From Bacillota bacterium (GTDB taxonomy: Bacteria > Bacillota > Clostridia > Christensenellales > Aristaeellaceae): a stretch of 59,565 nt of DNA. Positions 17,026-26,157 of the stretch are shown one piece after another. The stretch lies in the NCBI GenBank assembly GCA_023415715.1, contig JAEZJP010000097.1, forward strand, positions 1 through 59,565, written 5' to 3'. The stretch's first letter is position 1, and each line of letters opens with the position of its first letter. Below the pieces are notes generated by a model. That model saw only the letters and a list, made by a program, of their open reading frames with translations. It searched no databases and was not told where the DNA came from. A program made the position numbers and the translations under genes.

Positions 17026-18411
17026 TTATTTCGCTTTAACCGTAAGTTTCTTTTCTTTTGTCCACTGTTCCCAGATGGCGTTATCCCAACCGATGTCGCT
17101 GTCGGGGAAAGGATATGTCTCTTTGATGGTTTTGCCGTAAGCTTTTCCAGAAATCGTGTAATTCTCGGTATGCTCGGTGATTTTCTCAACATTCTCGGCC
17201 GAGTAAGTGATATCGGCTGCCACCTTCAGATCCATTTTGTTCAGTTTCTGCGTTCCATTCAATTTCAGAACACGCCAGATCCGAATCTCTTTTTTATCAG
17301 TAAGCAACGAAAAATCGGGATAGACCGTATACTCGGCGGCTTGGGCACTTTGAGGCTTTCCAGCAAGGATATCAATTGAAAATTTGCCGTCAAGATGCAG
17401 CCAGCGCGAGATTTCGGTCGGCAGGCTTTCCCCCGTTTCCACCAAAGCCGACTTGCTGCTCAGCATCATCATCTTCTGCCACAAGGAGGTGACGTATCCA
17501 GCAAATCCTTCATCAAATGCTGTCAGGTCGTAATCGACCATAAAAGCTACGATCCCCGTATAGGTCCCGCTGGGGCCTTCGGGGTCAGCCGGCTTTTTGT
17601 CGATTTTGTTCAGGAGCATGGTCACGGTCCATTTTTCATGGTTGCCGCCGATCGTAAAAAAAGACAGATTCTTTTCCGTTTCCGTATCAATCTTCAATTC
17701 CCAGCCGTGGACTTTCGAGGTTTGAAGGTTGTAAATCTTGCTGTTCACCTGATAATAGAATTCCTGCATTTTGCGCCAGGTATTTGCAGCCTCAACCCTG
17801 TTCTCCTGTTTCCAAATGTCTTTTTCCATCTGATCCAGTACGATAACAGCAATATCGGCGACTTTGTTTGCCGTATCTGCGGCTGAAGCCAGGTCACTTC
17901 CTTCCTCGATCAGCTCATCTAACACTTTGTCCCTTATATCGCCTTTTACGTCGTCCACTTGGCCTGATAGATAGTCTTTTATGATCTCTTCAACGGTTTT
18001 CCCAGAACCGCCGGTCAGCAGGTCCACAATATCCACTGCCGTATCGGCACCCATGACCGTTTTCAAGTTTTCTTTGAATGTGTCCACGTCTTCCCGTGTG
18101 ATTTGCTCTTCGCTTTGCGCCTTTTCCACCAAACGCTGCATATCGGCGACATCAAGTTCCGTCAGCTCCATGTCTTTGAGTACTTCCCGTATCGCCTGTT
18201 CCACCTGTTCATCAGTAACCCGGTCGATACGTTCCAGGGTTCCGTCAAAAGATATCGTGCCGATGGTAAGCGTTACTGTGTAGACGGTTTCGTCTGGCCT
18301 GCGAATCCGGCTGCGGTCAATGCCTTTGTTCTGGGAAGATGCCGGCAAGATTGGCTGCATGAATAGGAGCACGGACAGCAGCATCATTATTGCGATCCTT
18401 TTCTTTGCCAT
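17026..18411 (-). CDS. Secreted protein of unknown function
   Basis: A 461-residue protein with a clear signal peptide (KKRIAIMMLLSVLLFMQPIL, probable cleavage after PASS at about residue 26). No lipobox Cys is present. Residues 55-180 are rich in Glu/Asp/Val and likely helical (EQVEQAIREVLKDMELTELD, DKVLDELIEEGSDLASAADT); residues 225-461 look beta-rich (KWTVTMLLNKIDKKPADPEG, YTGIVAFMVDYDLTAFDEG, ADITYSAENVEKITEHTEN). I do not recognise a family. GGGTGGG precedes the ATG. It lies downstream of the van cluster on the opposite strand, without evident co-regulation. About 1 kb of poorly coding DNA lies upstream. Confidence 0.85.
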   Translation of the reverse strand: MAKKRIAIMMLLSVLLFMQPILPASSQNKGIDRSRIRRPDETVYTVTLTIGTISFDGTLERIDRVTDEQVEQAIREVLKDMELTELDVADMQRLVEKAQSEEQITREDVDTFKENLKTVMGADTAVDIVDLLTGGSGKTVEEIIKDYLSGQVDDVKGDIRDKVLDELIEEGSDLASAADTANKVADIAVIVLDQMEKDIWKQENRVEAANTWRKMQEFYYQVNSKIYNLQTSKVHGWELKIDTETEKNLSFFTIGGNHEKWTVTMLLNKIDKKPADPEGPSGTYTGIVAFMVDYDLTAFDEGFAGYVTSLWQKMMMLSSKSALVETGESLPTEISRWLHLDGKFSIDILAGKPQSAQAAEYTVYPDFSLLTDKKEIRIWRVLKLNGTQKLNKMDLKVAADITYSAENVEKITEHTENYTISGKAYGKTIKETYPFPDSDIGWDNAIWEQWTKEKKLTVKAK

Positions 18412-19370
18412 AACACACCCACCCTTTCTGTTTATGTTCCGGTCTTCTGTTTAGGATATCTGCGGCATTTGCGGTCCGTTATCCCTGCTTTTCCGCAAGC
18501 CGGCGTACGCAAAGATGACCACCAGGACATCGCCAACCAGGGAAAACGGAGACGTTTGTATATTACATATTGTTTTCGGCATGGAATAAGAAAAGAATAC
18601 CCGTACTATCGCTCGGACATTCCCCCGTCAGTTTCGTGCCTGCAAATAACCTCACGACCTTCCAGCAGATGCAGAACGAAAAGGAAGATGTCAGGTAAGG
18701 TAAAACAATGTGTTAATATTATACAAAGACGCAAATGGTCTGTCAATCGCATCATGTTAGGTTCAGGCCACTTTCCATGACCCAAACCTGACACGATTTT
18801 GCATTTCACGTAAGCTTTCCAGGCAATAGATAAAAGTCCGAAGCCCTTGAAAAACCTCATCTTTTTCGTATTTCCCAGTCCCTTCGCCGTTGGGGCTAAA
18901 CTTAGCTCGCCCTACAAATTGGGGTGTGCATCAATACACGTATGTATCGGCATCGTGTCGCTGCAGCAAAGTGCCGTATTCATATCTGTTTCTTTGACTC
19001 CGGCTCATTCCGACTGAAAAGCCGGATTGAGACGCAGAGCCATCATCTACTGAAAGACCATGTTTCGAGCAGGGCATCGGGAATGGCGTAATAGGAGCCA
19101 TCTGAGAAAGTAACGCCGGTAATAGTAATAATGACCTTCGTGGCATAACCTGCACCAAAAACTGTCCTTTTGATGGTTTTGGTACTATGCGCGCCAATTA
19201 GCATAATCCGTATGAAATTGTCAAGGTTTAGTAATGGGGCGGGCGGACTGTATTCTGCGTCAACTGTGTTCCTTTTCTCTTTATATGCTGCCACCGGTAT
19301 TGTATTTGACCTCTTATTGCGTATAATCATATTACATGAAGCATATTTTCCAAAATCAGGAGGGTGAAAG
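18412..19370. other. Long non-coding stretch with a gene remnant
   Basis: No complete gene is supported. On the minus strand at about 19043-19220 a frame ends in GAGYATKVIITITGVTFSDG and SYYAIPDALLETWSFSR, which reads like the end of a real protein (possibly a beta-sandwich domain of the DUF5780 kind), but it has no credible start and runs into the next gene. A short element GTGTGCATCAATACACG at about 18925-18941 resembles one at 23008-23024. Confidence 0.4.
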
Positions 19371-20573
19371 ATGTTACGGCCAAAAATACTGTTGGTTTCT
19401 TTTTTTATCCTGATTCTGTGCATGGGATGTTTTTCCCAAGACGCAGGCCTCGCAAACAATGCATGCGGCGCCATTTACCTGACCAACTGCCATTTGATTG
19501 ACGGCACAGGTGCGCCGCCTGTTCATAACGCAGTCATCGCCTTTGAAGGCGGTGTCATTACCGGAGTCGGAACAAGTGATTCCAACGCTATACCCAAAGG
19601 AGCCAAAGTGATAAACTTGAACGGCGCCACGGTCATGCCGGGATTCATCAACGCTCATGTGCATAATGCGTATAACGAGCAAAACCTTGAAAGCTGGCTC
19701 ATGGCAGGGGTCACGACAGTCCGTGACGAAGCGCCCTGGGCGTCTGGCAATTTCCTGGCCGAAAGAGACCACCTGAACAAAGACCCGGCGCATGCAAGAA
19801 TCGTATCGGCTACCCCAATCCTAAGCGTACCCGGGGGTTACGGCGGTGATTCTTTCAACTCCGCCGATACGGCAATCAAAATGGTGAACCAATATATAGC
19901 CGAGGGCGTGGACATCATTAAAACTTCCATCGAGGACGACCTGCAGGGGCGTACGTGGAACATGCCCACATACGAAGAGGTAAAGGCTATTGTGGATACG
20001 GCCCACGCGGGTGGCCGCAAGGTTTCGGTGCATATCAGCCATGAACGCAACCTGAAGTGGGCTATCGATGCCGGGGTAGACGATATCGCGCACATGGTGG
20101 TGGAACCCATCAGCAAGGAGACGGCCGGGCAGATGGTGCAAAAAGGAATCTACTGGGTACCAACGCTGGAGCTCTGGAACGGCGTGAGCAAGGATTATGG
20201 CCTTGATTGGATAGATGTGGCCATAGAGAATCTTTCCACCTTTTACAAGTCCGGGGGAAAGGTGGCTTTGGGAACGGATTTTGCCGGATACACAATCAGT
20301 TTCGATACCGGCTTCCCCATTACTGAAGTAAACTTAATGAAACAGGCCGGTATGACCCCCATGGATATCATTATTGCCGGCACCAGGAACGCCGCCCACG
20401 TTTGCGGACTGGACAGCACATTGGGCACTATAGAGGTGGGAAAGATTGCAGACCTGCTGGTGGTGGCTGGCGACCCGCTCTCCGGGGACATATCCTCCGA
20501 GAACCCGTTCTTATCCGTAAGAATGGTGGTGCACGAGGGTGAAATCGTGGTAAACAATGCCGATGCCTCATGA
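19371..20573 (+). CDS. Amidohydrolase family lipoprotein (imidazolonepropionase-like)
   Basis: A 400-residue metal-dependent hydrolase of the TIM-barrel amidohydrolase superfamily. The N-terminus is a lipoprotein-type signal (LLVSFFILILCMGC), so it is probably anchored outside the membrane. Metal-binding pattern: GFINAHVHNAY (His-x-His), a Lys in VDIIKTSIEDD, His in KVSVHISHERN, His in DDIAHMVV and Asp in ALGTDFAGY. C-terminus: GTIEVGKIADLLVVAGDPL. Substrate cannot be read; relatives include prolidases and imidazolonepropionase-like enzymes. GGAGGGTGAAAG precedes the ATG. Stands alone. Confidence 0.88.
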   Translation: MLRPKILLVSFFILILCMGCFSQDAGLANNACGAIYLTNCHLIDGTGAPPVHNAVIAFEGGVITGVGTSDSNAIPKGAKVINLNGATVMPGFINAHVHNAYNEQNLESWLMAGVTTVRDEAPWASGNFLAERDHLNKDPAHARIVSATPILSVPGGYGGDSFNSADTAIKMVNQYIAEGVDIIKTSIEDDLQGRTWNMPTYEEVKAIVDTAHAGGRKVSVHISHERNLKWAIDAGVDDIAHMVVEPISKETAGQMVQKGIYWVPTLELWNGVSKDYGLDWIDVAIENLSTFYKSGGKVALGTDFAGYTISFDTGFPITEVNLMKQAGMTPMDIIIAGTRNAAHVCGLDSTLGTIEVGKIADLLVVAGDPLSGDISSENPFLSVRMVVHEGEIVVNNADAS

Positions 20574-20642
20574 ACGAAGAGTTATTGTGTGGCTGGAGTT
20601 TTGATTGGGTGAAATGAGCAGCGGATATTCATTGAGTTCTAA

Positions 20643-21449
20643 TTATTGGTTCGGAAAAAGTATATAACCATTAACCATAACTCCTATAATACCCCACGCT
20701 GTACCAAGTATAGCACCAGCTAAAACATCTCTTGGGTAGTGCATCCCAACATAAATTCGTGTAATTCCAACCAATAAAGCAGCAGCGTACAATAATATCC
20801 ATAGATAAATATTAACATGATAATAGTGCACAATCAATGAAGCCAAGAAAAATGCTTGACCCGTATGGCCGCTTGGGAATGATCTTCCACTTGCCTTAGA
20901 ACCGACAATGCGTATCTTTTTCAACTTGATATATGGTCTAGCACGGCGAATATATAATTTTATGATATCAATCATTAGCCCTAAAGTGATTACGCCAAAA
21001 ATAAGTGAATAGGCAAAAAATTTGCTTTCGGTAAAATAAAATATGAGTGCGAGTATTAATGCAAAAATAAAATGTCCAAGCTGAGTAAGCCCCAACATTA
21101 ACCAATCTAATAATGGAGGGCGTTTCCCGCGTGAATTAAAAAACAAGAAAACCCATTCATCAGCTTTTTGACCTTCATTCCAGGTAACCGAGATGGTTAC
21201 TATACTAAAAAATATTAACAGAGTTACTAAGGCTGAATTTGCTTTTATAGCAACCCATAATTTTGCCCAAAAATCATGGGGCATTTGCATTGAAATAAAT
21301 ACCAAAATAATTACAAGAATTACTATCCAATAAAAATGCTTAACATGACTCGTCCAAGCAATCAGTTTTTTGAAAACATCCGGAACTTGTAAATCTGGAA
21401 TGTTAATCTCTTTTATTGGTTTTGTACTTCTATTTCTCAAAACTATCAC
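20643..21449 (-). CDS. PAP2 family phosphatase
   Basis: A 268-residue membrane phosphatase with about five to six spans. All three PAP2 signatures are present: KLYIRRARP (K-x6-RP), PSGHTGQ and TRIYVGMHYPRD (R-x5-H-x3-D). Likely substrates are phosphatidic acid, phosphatidylglycerophosphate or undecaprenyl diphosphate. It overlaps the upstream lipid kinase by 20 nt, so the two are co-translated. Base composition is clearly more AT-rich than the flanking genes, suggesting transfer from another source. Confidence 0.92.
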   Translation of the reverse strand: MIVLRNRSTKPIKEINIPDLQVPDVFKKLIAWTSHVKHFYWIVILVIILVFISMQMPHDFWAKLWVAIKANSALVTLLIFFSIVTISVTWNEGQKADEWVFLFFNSRGKRPPLLDWLMLGLTQLGHFIFALILALIFYFTESKFFAYSLIFGVITLGLMIDIIKLYIRRARPYIKLKKIRIVGSKASGRSFPSGHTGQAFFLASLIVHYYHVNIYLWILLYAAALLVGITRIYVGMHYPRDVLAGAILGTAWGIIGVMVNGYILFPNQ

Positions 21450-22389
21450 CTGATTTAGTTATGTCTTTGGTTTCCCCTGCAGGCACCATTACTGACAGAG
21501 CACGTTTCTGAATATCTATTTTGACTAAACCCTCACCAATCTTTACACCATCTGCCATTATTGGCATAGAGGGGACGGTGTCAATTATTATACTGCGTGC
21601 ACGATAATGCTGTATGCGAGGATCCCGTTCAAAATCGGTCCCCGGGCTTTTAATCGCGTGTCGTATTAAATCTAATTTTGATTGATCTGCAAAAAATAAA
21701 ACATCAATTAATCCGTCTTCAAACGAATCTTTGGAGCCTACTTGAAAATGACGGAAAATATAAGGCATATTGGAGATCAATACCACATGACCAGTAAAAT
21801 TGAAATCTATTTCATTATCCAACAATATTTGTATTTCAGATGGTGGAGTGGTCGTTATCGTAGCTATAAAATCACCAATCCGTGTTAAATCACCATGTAA
21901 AATATCATCTGTAGATGGAAATATAGATGAAAATAGCCCAACCGAGCAAACTTCAATACAAGGTGTACTGTGATTGTTACAAGTACATTTACCAATATCA
22001 ATTTTTATGTTTCGACCTGTTGAGAGAGTAGCAACCGATGATGCAATATCTGTTGAAATTCCCAGACTATATGCAATATTATTCTGAGTGCCGGTAGGAA
22101 TAATGCCAAGAATTGCATTTGTCCCAATCAATTCTTTAGCTACAGAAGAAACAGTACCGTCGCCTCCACAAGCTATAAACAAACGAATTCCTTGTCCAAT
22201 AGCCTCATGTATGACTTTTGGCAAATCACAGTTTGGTTCTATTAGATAAGGCTCTGTTTTAATATCCGTAGCCTGTAACTCTTCAGTTACTTCCATAAGC
22301 TTCCTGTTCGCTTCATCAGCTGCACCGGCATTGGGATTAAAAATGAGTTTAGCATGCAAATTGCGCTTTCTTGCCCTGTAGATTTCCAT
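21430..22389 (-). CDS. Diacylglycerol/lipid kinase family protein
   Basis: A 319-residue DAGK-catalytic protein of the YegS/DgkB type. N-terminal LIFNPNAGAADEANRKL and the nucleotide loop LFIACGGDGTVSSVAKEL (GGDGT), then GIIPTGTQNNIAYSLGI. It phosphorylates a lipid such as diacylglycerol with ATP; paired with the PAP2 enzyme downstream (20-nt overlap), the two could interconvert a lipid and its phosphate. AGAGGAG precedes the ATG. AT-rich like its partner. Note GTQNN in place of the usual GTxND. Confidence 0.9.
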   Translation of the reverse strand: MEIYRARKRNLHAKLIFNPNAGAADEANRKLMEVTEELQATDIKTEPYLIEPNCDLPKVIHEAIGQGIRLFIACGGDGTVSSVAKELIGTNAILGIIPTGTQNNIAYSLGISTDIASSVATLSTGRNIKIDIGKCTCNNHSTPCIEVCSVGLFSSIFPSTDDILHGDLTRIGDFIATITTTPPSEIQILLDNEIDFNFTGHVVLISNMPYIFRHFQVGSKDSFEDGLIDVLFFADQSKLDLIRHAIKSPGTDFERDPRIQHYRARSIIIDTVPSMPIMADGVKIGEGLVKIDIQKRALSVMVPAGETKDITKSGDSFEK

Positions 22390-22514
22390 GCCAAATTCTC
22401 CTCTTTTATCAATTGTTAGTCGCTATCAATAAAAGTTTGACCAAACAACCTTCAGTTTAGACATTATATTTATTTCCAAATTACTGAGGATGCAAGTAAG
22501 TAAGCCATTGCGGA

Positions 22515-22538
22515 AATCCGGTTGGGGCCGGATTTTTC
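22515..22538 (+). terminator. Hairpin with T-tract
   Basis: AATCCGG / CCGGATT stem, 6-nt loop, followed by TTTTC on the plus strand. It lies just beyond the truncated transposase and may mark the edge of an old insertion. Confidence 0.4.
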
Positions 22539-22557
22539 GTTGCCTCTACTGTCCATT

Positions 22558-22803
22558 CTACAGGGTACATTTTATAAGCTGCTCGTCCGATAGATTGTAC
22601 ATTTTTTTCAAAAACATCAATTTGAACATCATCTCCGGTTCTGTAGCAGGTCGCCCAAATTTCTCACAATATTGCTCTCGTAGCATCGGGTTAACAAAGC
22701 TGAAATCTGTATTATCCTTTATCCTTCGCAGCAAGTTGTCTTCTGGCACGACGATGTCATATAGACTCCGATATTGCGAAAGCTTGATTTGTTCTTGTTT
22801 CCT
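22558..22803 (-). mobile_element. Truncated IS1182-like transposase (5' part only)
   Basis: About 82 residues starting MLRKQEQIKLSQYRSLYDIV and including the N-terminal domain of IS1182/IS5-type DDE transposases (YCEKFGRPATEPEMMFKLMF, then MYNLSDEQLI). It stops at KCTL, long before the DDE catalytic core, so it is a dead fragment. An open frame extends upstream to 22881. Confidence 0.75.
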
Positions 22804-22933
22804 TAGCATTCTCCATCGCCTGCTTCCCTTTGTCGTTTGCATAATTATACCATTTTGCAAAAAAATCCACCCGCTCTTCACGGATGGACTTTTTCAGCGA
22901 CCTTTAAAATCAGGGGCTTCGGGGTTTCTGTTG

Positions 22934-23035
22934 TGTCTAAAGCGGCATTAGTTGATATAAATACACGAAGATCTGGGATGCGTGTAATTATTCAGAGCTT
23001 TTCAGGGGGATGTGCATAAATACACGAATGTGAGG
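22934..23035. repeat. Dispersed-repeat fragment
   Basis: Contains TGTCTAAAGCGGCATTAGTT (22934-22953), matching TGTCTAATCCGACATTAGTT at 43269-43288 in 17 of 20 positions, then two short ATAAATACACGAA elements. It fills most of the gap between the IS fragment and the D-lyxose-isomerase-like gene. Confidence 0.5.
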
Positions 23036-23082
23036 GTGTTAATACTTACTTCTCCATGAAGTACAATGCATCCTTTGTGGGA

Positions 23083-23634
23083 TCATTCAACGCTTGCTTC
23101 CCTGATAACCATAGGAATCGTAAAAATATCTTTCTCGTCTACACTGTGGGTGGAAAATTCAGATACGATACAGCCTTCGGCACCCGCCTGGAACCAATGC
23201 AGCGTATCCTCCTCAAGCGTATACTGCTCGCCCGGATGCAGAACGGTTTCTTCAAAAACCGTGAAATAAGGCGCGAGATCCGCGGGGATTCTGCCGTGAA
23301 TGGGCTCTCTGGCCGGCGCGGGCTGCCTGCCCGTGTACAGGTAAACCACACCCTTCCGGCAGCGGAAGGTTTCCTCCTTACCGGGTTTCCCGTCAATGGG
23401 AGGATGCCGGTGCTCCGGGCATATCTGCCAGGGCGCCAGTACCAGCTCTTTAGCGCAGCAGCGGTCGGTGTTCACATAGGTGATCACGTTCAGACCGATC
23501 TCCGCAAGACGGGACAGGCCCATATCTGCCACTTCCACTTGCTGCTTTTCTTGATCCGTCAGGGCAATCCCGGCCTGCTCGAGGCAGTCCAGCGTGTACT
23601 TCTTGTATTTTTCATATTGCTCCCTGGTGACCAT
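23083..23634 (-). CDS. D-lyxose isomerase-like cupin
   Basis: A 183-residue cupin sugar isomerase. Metal site pattern: CPEHRHPPIDGKPGKEETFR (two His and a Glu) and HPGEQYTLEEDTLHWF with the third His. C-terminal SEFSTHSVDEKDIFTIP matches D-lyxose ketol-isomerases, which interconvert D-lyxose and D-xylulose or D-mannose and D-fructose. An upstream in-frame ATG at 23682 exists; GGAGGTATGCTCT before the ATG at 23634 decides the start. It is the last gene of the minus-strand sugar operon, 49 nt after the reductase. Confidence 0.85.
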   Translation of the reverse strand: MVTREQYEKYKKYTLDCLEQAGIALTDQEKQQVEVADMGLSRLAEIGLNVITYVNTDRCCAKELVLAPWQICPEHRHPPIDGKPGKEETFRCRKGVVYLYTGRQPAPAREPIHGRIPADLAPYFTVFEETVLHPGEQYTLEEDTLHWFQAGAEGCIVSEFSTHSVDEKDIFTIPMVIREASVE

Positions 23635-23683
23635 AGAGCATACCTCCTCACTCACAGCAAAGGGATTTCGAAGAATTTTCATT

Positions 23684-24736
23684 TCAGAAGATGCGGCGGT
23701 TGGCTTCCGATTCGTACAAATCGGGGTTGGCGCCCATCTTTGTTTTAATTGCCTCGCTTATGCCATCGATGCGCTCAATCACGTCTTTTTTCAGGGTAAC
23801 GTCCAGCGCCTTTAAATTATCAAAAAGCTCGGCGGTGGTGCGGCTGCCGGCCAGCACGGAGGCGATACCTGGCCGGTGCAAAAGCCATGCGATGGCCAGC
23901 TGCGCCATGGAAATATCCATGGAGGCTGCAATTTCCCTCAATTGCCCGAGAGCCGCGAACATTTCGAATTCCACGCCCGTGGAGTCGTGCCGCGATGTGC
24001 CCTTGCCGCGCTCGAAGTGGAAATGACGGGAATGAGCCTGGTTGTGTGGGATATCCTCGCCGCGCTGGTAAGCGCCGGCGAGTATGCCCTGCTGCAGCGC
24101 CATGGAGCAGACGACGCCGATCTCCTTTTCCATGCAATAAGGCAGAATCTCGTATTCGATGGCGCGTGTGAATATGTTGTAGGGCATTTCGTTCACATCC
24201 ACGGCCACGCCGGTTTGAAAAGCCTCCTCCATCTGCCGCACTCCGAAGTTGCTGATGCCGACGGCACGGATCTTTCCGTCCCGCTTCAGCGTTTCAAACG
24301 CCTCAAACGCTTCCTGCACCGTGGGCGGGTGGGCAATGATCCCCTCGTCGTCTGTAAAGTGCCTGATGGCTACGGGGTTGATAGGCCAGTGTAGCATATA
24401 GCAGTCCAGATAATCCGTCTGAAGGCGCTTGAGGCTCATCTCGCACTGCCTGATCATCTCATCGCGGTAGGCGACGTGGGGGCCAAGCTTGGAGCAAATC
24501 ACGGCCTGGCTCCTTTTGCCCTTCAGGGATATGCCCAAGGAGATTTCGGAATTTCCATCGTTGTACATGGCGGCCGTATCAAACAGGTTGACGCCGCGCT
24601 CTAATGCTGAAGCGACGATTGCGTCTACGGATTGCTGGCTTTGCTCCCCCCAGTAGGCACCGCCGCCGAATGACCAGCAGCCTACGGCCAGGGGGGATAC
24701 CTTGATTCCGCTCCCGCCCAATGTACGCATATGCAT
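23684..24736 (-). CDS. Aldo/keto reductase
   Basis: A 350-residue NADPH-dependent aldo/keto reductase. The catalytic tetrad is visible: Asp and Tyr in NLFDTAAMYNDGNSE, Lys in AVICSKLGPH, His in CYMLHWPINP. N-terminal RTLGGSGIKVSPLAVGCWSF and C-terminal ASVLAGSRTTAELFDNL are typical of the family. It probably oxidises or reduces a sugar or sugar-derived carbonyl in the pathway of this operon. GGAGGATTAGTCCT precedes the ATG. Confidence 0.9.
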   Translation of the reverse strand: MHMRTLGGSGIKVSPLAVGCWSFGGGAYWGEQSQQSVDAIVASALERGVNLFDTAAMYNDGNSEISLGISLKGKRSQAVICSKLGPHVAYRDEMIRQCEMSLKRLQTDYLDCYMLHWPINPVAIRHFTDDEGIIAHPPTVQEAFEAFETLKRDGKIRAVGISNFGVRQMEEAFQTGVAVDVNEMPYNIFTRAIEYEILPYCMEKEIGVVCSMALQQGILAGAYQRGEDIPHNQAHSRHFHFERGKGTSRHDSTGVEFEMFAALGQLREIAASMDISMAQLAIAWLLHRPGIASVLAGSRTTAELFDNLKALDVTLKKDVIERIDGISEAIKTKMGANPDLYESEANRRIF

Positions 24737-24852
24737 AGGACTAATCCTCCTGCCTTATGTTCAATCAATATCCCGGCAAGGTTCCCTTCCATAATAAATG
24801 ATGTCAAATCATACCGCCCGTTCCTTCGCGGGCGGATGGATTACGCCATGGC

Positions 24853-25644
24853 TTACGCCTCCACCAGGCTGCGCAGCCAGACCAGGTCCTTTTTGGCATA
24901 TTCCATTTCCTTATTGTTGTGTGTTTCGGTGTATTCCGCAGGCATGCACCAGGTTCCGGCGTAGCCCTTTTCCTTCAGGTGCTTTACCGCACGGGGCCAG
25001 GAACACTGCCCGTCCGGCCCGGGGCAGAAGAAGGGGATAAACTCCGCCTCACCCGCCGGGGCGCGCCCGGTCATTTGGTAGCGGGCATTTTTGAAGTTCA
25101 CAAGGCAAAGATGGCTGAAAACCAGGTCGATGGCCTGCTCGCACTGCTCGCCGGCCAGGCCGGAATGGGCTGCATCCCAGATCGCGCCGATGTGCTTCGG
25201 GTCAAAATGCCCAACGATCCGCATCATGTCGCCGGTAGTGGAGGGACCGGTGCCGTAGTGCATCTGCAGGCCGATTTTCACGCCATACTTTTCGCTGAGC
25301 GGAATATAGCTGTCCAGTTGCTTGAGGAAGAGAGCCTCCTGCTCCGTGTATAGAAGGCCCATGGGCGGGGTGAACATGATCCGGATCATGCCGATGCCGC
25401 TTTGGGCGCAGGCGGAGAACACGCTTTCCGTGGGGGTGGAGGCGACGTTTTCAATACGTACGCCGTTGTCCTTGAGGTGTTTTGTGAATGATGGCAGCTT
25501 TTTTTCGCACTCCGCCGGTGTCACCTGAAACCCGTCCCGCAAAGGGAATTCGATGGCATTAAAGCCCATCGAGGTCACGATGCCGATCAGTTCGTCGGCG
25601 GAAGCGGTTTTCCATGGCTTGGTAAATACCGAATAGGATGGCAT
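24853..25644 (-). CDS. Sugar phosphate isomerase/epimerase (AP endonuclease-2 fold)
   Basis: A 263-residue TIM-barrel protein of the xylose isomerase-like family. Visible pattern: GFNAIEFPLRDGFQVTP, VKIGLQMHYGTGPSTTGD with likely metal ligands, HIGAIWDAAHSGLAGEQ, LCLVNFKNARYQMTGRA and YAGTWCMPAEY. Members convert keto sugars, inosose or hydroxypyruvate; the exact reaction cannot be named. GGAGG on the minus strand precedes the ATG. In the operon between the FucU-like mutarotase and the aldo/keto reductase. Confidence 0.85.
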   Translation of the reverse strand: MPSYSVFTKPWKTASADELIGIVTSMGFNAIEFPLRDGFQVTPAECEKKLPSFTKHLKDNGVRIENVASTPTESVFSACAQSGIGMIRIMFTPPMGLLYTEQEALFLKQLDSYIPLSEKYGVKIGLQMHYGTGPSTTGDMMRIVGHFDPKHIGAIWDAAHSGLAGEQCEQAIDLVFSHLCLVNFKNARYQMTGRAPAGEAEFIPFFCPGPDGQCSWPRAVKHLKEKGYAGTWCMPAEYTETHNNKEMEYAKKDLVWLRSLVEA

Positions 25645-25686
25645 AATGGATCCTCCTTATTATTCATCAGCGTACAACGCTGATCA

Positions 25687-26121
25687 TCATCCATCAAGGC
25701 GAACGATCCCTTTTTTCAGCAGGATATTGGCAAACCTGGCCTTTTCGCCCGTGGCCACGATGACGTAGGCTTTTTGGGCGCGGCTGTAAAACGCCTGGCG
25801 CGAAATATGCCCGATGGCAAATTCCTCCCTGCTGCGCTGGGACAAAATAGAACGGTATTTGTCCCAGACCGGGGGCTCGGGCAATTCGGCGGGCTTTTCC
25901 ATCATCACAACCGCGTGGGCCTCCGTGTAGTCCAATGGAAAAAACTGCATGATGGCATCCAGAAGCTCCGGGATATCCGAACCGTCGCAGCGGATGACGC
26001 GGCTGCCCAACGCCTTAGCGGGGAAATTGCCGTCCGAAAGCACGATCTCATCCCCGTGGCCCATTTCCATTAATATTTTCATCAATTTTGGGGGGATGGC
26101 GGGGGGAATATTATACAGCAT
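25687..26121 (-). CDS. RbsD/FucU family sugar mutarotase
   Basis: A 144-residue protein of the RbsD/FucU family. MEMGHGDEIVLSDGNFPA carries the conserved His and Asp; EPPVWDKYRSILSQRSREEF and YSRAQKAYVIVATGEKARFA match the FucU branch, which converts anomers of L-fucose and related 6-deoxy sugars. This hints that the substrate is fucose-like, although family members act on several sugars. It lies 36 nt after the Gfo/Idh/MocA gene. Confidence 0.9.
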   Translation of the reverse strand: MLYNIPPAIPPKLMKILMEMGHGDEIVLSDGNFPAKALGSRVIRCDGSDIPELLDAIMQFFPLDYTEAHAVVMMEKPAELPEPPVWDKYRSILSQRSREEFAIGHISRQAFYSRAQKAYVIVATGEKARFANILLKKGIVRLDG

Positions 26122-26157
26122 GGCACACTCCTGCCTTCTTGTTTTACAGCCTTCCTT

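Noticed and set aside
18606..18860. Minus-strand 84-codon frame in the 18.4-19.4 kb gap
   Set aside because: No ribosome site, no domain and a composition unlike real genes nearby.
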